Part shown: piece by piece, positions 6,214-7,929 of the stretch
How the letters are laid out: every line of letters begins with the position of its first letter
How positions within the stretch are numbered: the first letter of the stretch is position 1
Source: CAZAGT01 sp964484515
Lineage (GTDB): Bacteria > Desulfobacterota > DSM-4660 > Desulfatiglandales > HGW-15
Length of the DNA: 7,929 nucleotides
Assembly (NCBI GenBank): GCA_964484515.1
Contig: CAZAGT010000243.1
Location: 1-7,929, forward strand
Reading direction: 5' to 3'
The notes under the pieces: model-generated
Told to the model about the DNA's origin: nothing
Database searches by the model: none
Seen by the model: only the letters and a program-made list of their open reading frames with translations
Program-made: the position numbers and the translations under genes

Positions 6214-6315
6214 TGTGATGTCTGTGTCTGTCCGTGTGGGTCTGCGGCCAAAAATCGTCTTTTACATTTTTTCGGCCTGAGTTGGTGGGTGCGTCGATAT
6301 GATCGAGGGGTAGGA

Positions 6316-7755
6316 ATGGCTCTGCCGGTGAATAAGACGAAGATCGTGGCCACGATCGGACCAGCTTCCGAATCGCCGGAAGTCATGGAGGAGATGATCC
6401 GGGCGGGTATGAATGTGGCGCGCCTCAATTTTTCCCACGGGGATTTCGAGAGCCATGGTGAGGTGATTGCCAAATTGCGGGCTGCGGCTCAGGCAGCCGA
6501 GCGTCGTCTGACGATCATGGCGGATCTGCCGGGCCCCAAGATGCGCATTGGCCAACTGGATCAAGAGCCGATCGAGTTGAAGGCCGGCGAATCCTTTACC
6601 CTGACCACGGATAAGATCGTCGGCGATCAGGACCGGGTGTCGATGACATTTGACCGTCTGCCGCAGGCCGTCAACCCCGGCGATATCCTGTATCTCAACG
6701 ACGGCCTGATTCAACTCCAGGTCGAATGCGTCACCGGCAATGACGTGAAGTGCAAGGTGCTGGTCAGCGGGGAGCTGCGTTCCCGCAAAGGCCTCAACCT
6801 ACCGGGTATCGATCTCGGGATCAGCGCGTTTACCGACCGCGACCATGACTGCCTGAAGTTTGCGATGGAGCGGGGGGTGGATGCGGTCAGCCAGTCCTTT
6901 GTGGAGAACGCTGCGGACATCGTTGCGGTGCGCGACGCAGCAGCCGCCATGGGTCACAACCCGTTCATTATTGCCAAGATCGAAAGGGCGCAGGCAGAGA
7001 AGCATTTAGAGGGGATCCTCAAGGCCGCCGACGGGATCATGATTGCCAGAGGCGATTTGGGGGTCGAAATACCCATCGAGCAGATCACCGTGGTTCAGAA
7101 GCAGCTAGTGCAACGGGCAAATCTGATGGGCAAACCGGTGATCACGGCGACCCAGATGCTGGAGTCGATGACGAACAACCGCCGGCCGACGCGCGCCGAG
7201 GCCACGGACGTGGCCAATGCGATCTTGGACGGGACCGACTGCGTGATGCTCTCCGGAGAGTCGGCGATGGGGATGTACCCCGTGGAGGCGGTGAGGATGT
7301 TGGCCAGGATCGCCGCCGCCATCGAACCCTACCAGACCGGCCACCACGTGCGGGAGGCCTTAAGGGATTTCGATGAGGCGGACGATATCAGCCTGCGGGA
7401 CCTGATTGCCATCAGCGTGGAGGCCACCCTGGAGCGAGTATCCCCGGCAGCGGTCATCGTGCCTACACGAAGTGGCGCCTCGGCCAGGAGCGTCGCCCGC
7501 TTTCGACTCCCCGTCTGGATCACGGCCGTGAGTTCACAGGCAAGGACGTGTCATGGACTTCAGTTTTCGTATGGTGTATTCCCCGTACACGAGCCTGAGC
7601 ATCCTGAGGATTGGAAAGGATTTGCACGAAACTGGCTTCGAACGCAGGGCGTGGATGGAGATCTGGTGATCTTGACCGAGGGGCCTTCCTCGAAGCACCC
7701 GGAAGCCAACCATAGGATGGAAATCATAGACTTGCTCCGTGATAAAATGGCTTGA
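6316..7755 (+). CDS. pyk: Pyruvate kinase, predicted K+-independent type
   Basis: The enzyme converts phosphoenolpyruvate and ADP to pyruvate and ATP, the last glycolytic step, in the cytoplasm and usually as a tetramer. It has 479 residues. The barrel starts KIVATIGPAS and ARLNFSHG (Arg36, Asn38, Ser40). The B domain runs about 72-168, with NDG and KGLNLPG. Catalytic motifs are IIAKIER (Lys221, Glu223), DGIMIARGDLGVEIP (Asp247), TATQMLESM (Thr278) and PTRAEATDVANAILDG. The C-domain ends with GDLVILTEGPSS. Lys75 in DLPGPKMRIG occupies the position (rabbit muscle 117) where Glu marks K+-dependent and Lys K+-independent enzymes. SFVE replaces the more common SFVR. I chose the ATG at 6316: GAGGGG (6305-6310) lies five bases upstream. 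An in-frame GTG at 6289 would add nine residues without a comparable site. It shares strand and pathway with gap and pgk but lies 392 bases after pgk. Confidence 0.95.
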   Translation: MALPVNKTKIVATIGPASESPEVMEEMIRAGMNVARLNFSHGDFESHGEVIAKLRAAAQAAERRLTIMADLPGPKMRIGQLDQEPIELKAGESFTLTTDKIVGDQDRVSMTFDRLPQAVNPGDILYLNDGLIQLQVECVTGNDVKCKVLVSGELRSRKGLNLPGIDLGISAFTDRDHDCLKFAMERGVDAVSQSFVENAADIVAVRDAAAAMGHNPFIIAKIERAQAEKHLEGILKAADGIMIARGDLGVEIPIEQITVVQKQLVQRANLMGKPVITATQMLESMTNNRRPTRAEATDVANAILDGTDCVMLSGESAMGMYPVEAVRMLARIAAAIEPYQTGHHVREALRDFDEADDISLRDLIAISVEATLERVSPAAVIVPTRSGASARSVARFRLPVWITAVSSQARTCHGLQFSYGVFPVHEPEHPEDWKGFARNWLRTQGVDGDLVILTEGPSSKHPEANHRMEIIDLLRDKMA

Positions 7756-7785
7756 CGGTGACGGGAGGGTGGGCAGCTCGGCCGA

Positions 7786-7800
7786 CCCCTTCGGAAGGGG
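7786..7800 (+). other. GC stem-loop after pyk (CCCCTT-CGG-AAGGGG)
   Basis: Six pairs close a three-base loop about 30 bases after the pyk stop. No T-run follows, so an intrinsic terminator is not supported. It may stabilise the 3' end of the transcript or belong to a larger fold with CTCGGC (7777-7782) and GCCGAG (7825-7830), which are complementary. The rest of 7756-7929 shows no gene. Confidence 0.35.
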
Positions 7801-7929
7801 AACAGGCGACCCTCGGGAAGCGTGCCGAGATTCTCAAGCACGCCGCGAGCCGACTTTGTATGTGATCAAGAAAAAAGGCTCCTCACAAGAATTTGTGGGT
7901 CAATAGGTTGATATCGAAAGCACCATACA

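Larger units (their letters stand above)
5924..6315 (+). other. 392-base pgk-pyk spacer, rich in RNA hairpins
   Basis: No gene is convincing here. A 19-codon frame at 5947-6006 has no usable ribosome-binding site. The spacer contains three stem-loops (listed separately), a pyrimidine/GT-rich run at about 6214-6245 with TCTGTGTCTGTCCGTGT wording, and T-rich patches at 6260-6272. I see no intrinsic terminator: no GC hairpin is followed by a T-run. Possible readings are a structured pyk leader, a processed intercistronic region, or a degenerate dispersed repeat. Confidence 0.55.

Noticed and set aside
6298..6303. TATGAT as a -10 box of pyk
   Set aside because: Transcription would start only a few bases before the ATG and downstream of part of the ribosome-binding site, and no -35 box is present at the right distance.
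6069..6473. Minus-strand open frame ending in a protein-like stretch (PFWIRVLPLIEKLHFDSNDESRE)
   Set aside because: Its first part is antisense to the pyk N-terminus and it covers the plus-strand hairpins. There is no family resemblance and no convincing start signal.
7871..7900. Minus-strand hairpin (CACAA-ATTC-TTGTG) followed by T6, a possible terminator of a gene beyond the right edge
   Set aside because: The stem is only five pairs, there is a four-base gap before the T-run, and no minus-strand gene is visible in the window to be terminated.
1..7929. CRISPR array, insertion sequence or prophage genes
   Set aside because: There are no regularly spaced direct repeats, no transposase or integrase frame and no terminal inverted repeats. 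The only repeats are short and degenerate.

Overview
The window reads as a chromosomal segment of a GC-rich, diderm bacterium. An outer-membrane beta-barrel porin with a signal peptide shows the outer membrane, and the strong Shine-Dalgarno sites and central-carbon genes are typically bacterial. The remains of an aldehyde:ferredoxin oxidoreductase (AOR) gene suggest an anaerobic or facultatively anaerobic ancestry. The gene order and heptamer-rich intergenic repeats make me think of NC10 (Methylomirabilota) or a related deep lineage such as Nitrospirota. That placement is a guess; no marker gene here settles it.

Layout. Bases 1-433 hold no gene but carry degenerate short repeats, then an intrinsic terminator (332-353, minus) for the porin gene. 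The porin (434-1666, minus, BBP2/OmpL-like) is read leftward, probably from a TTGACA-17-TACGAT promoter at 1749-1777. Pointing the other way, 1771-2346 is an open frame whose last ~105 codons resemble the C-terminus of an AOR, with the rest of that gene missing or scrambled. After a 229-base spacer comes a rightward cluster: a GAPDH-like gene (2576-3598), a canonical gap (3598-4599, start overlapping the previous stop), pgk (4742-5923), a 392-base hairpin-rich spacer, and pyk (6316-7755). The last 174 bases hold one GC hairpin and no gene.

How the genes work together. Gap converts glyceraldehyde-3-phosphate to 1,3-bisphosphoglycerate, Pgk converts that to 3-phosphoglycerate with ATP formation, and Pyk makes pyruvate from phosphoenolpyruvate. 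The cluster is therefore the lower (triose) part of glycolysis/gluconeogenesis, without tpi, phosphoglycerate mutase or enolase in the window.

Most notable points. (1) The first GAPDH is full-length, has an excellent ribosome-binding site and is translationally coupled to the normal gap, yet lacks the catalytic cysteine (Thr153 at that place) and several substrate-phosphate and cofactor residues. It is probably a pseudoenzyme or a GAPDH-fold protein with a new function. (2) The pgk-pyk spacer contains two long hairpins whose five-base loops (GACTT and AAGTC) are exact reverse complements, allowing a kissing-loop structure on the coding-strand transcript. (3) The pyruvate kinase carries Lys at the site that separates K+-independent from K+-dependent enzymes.
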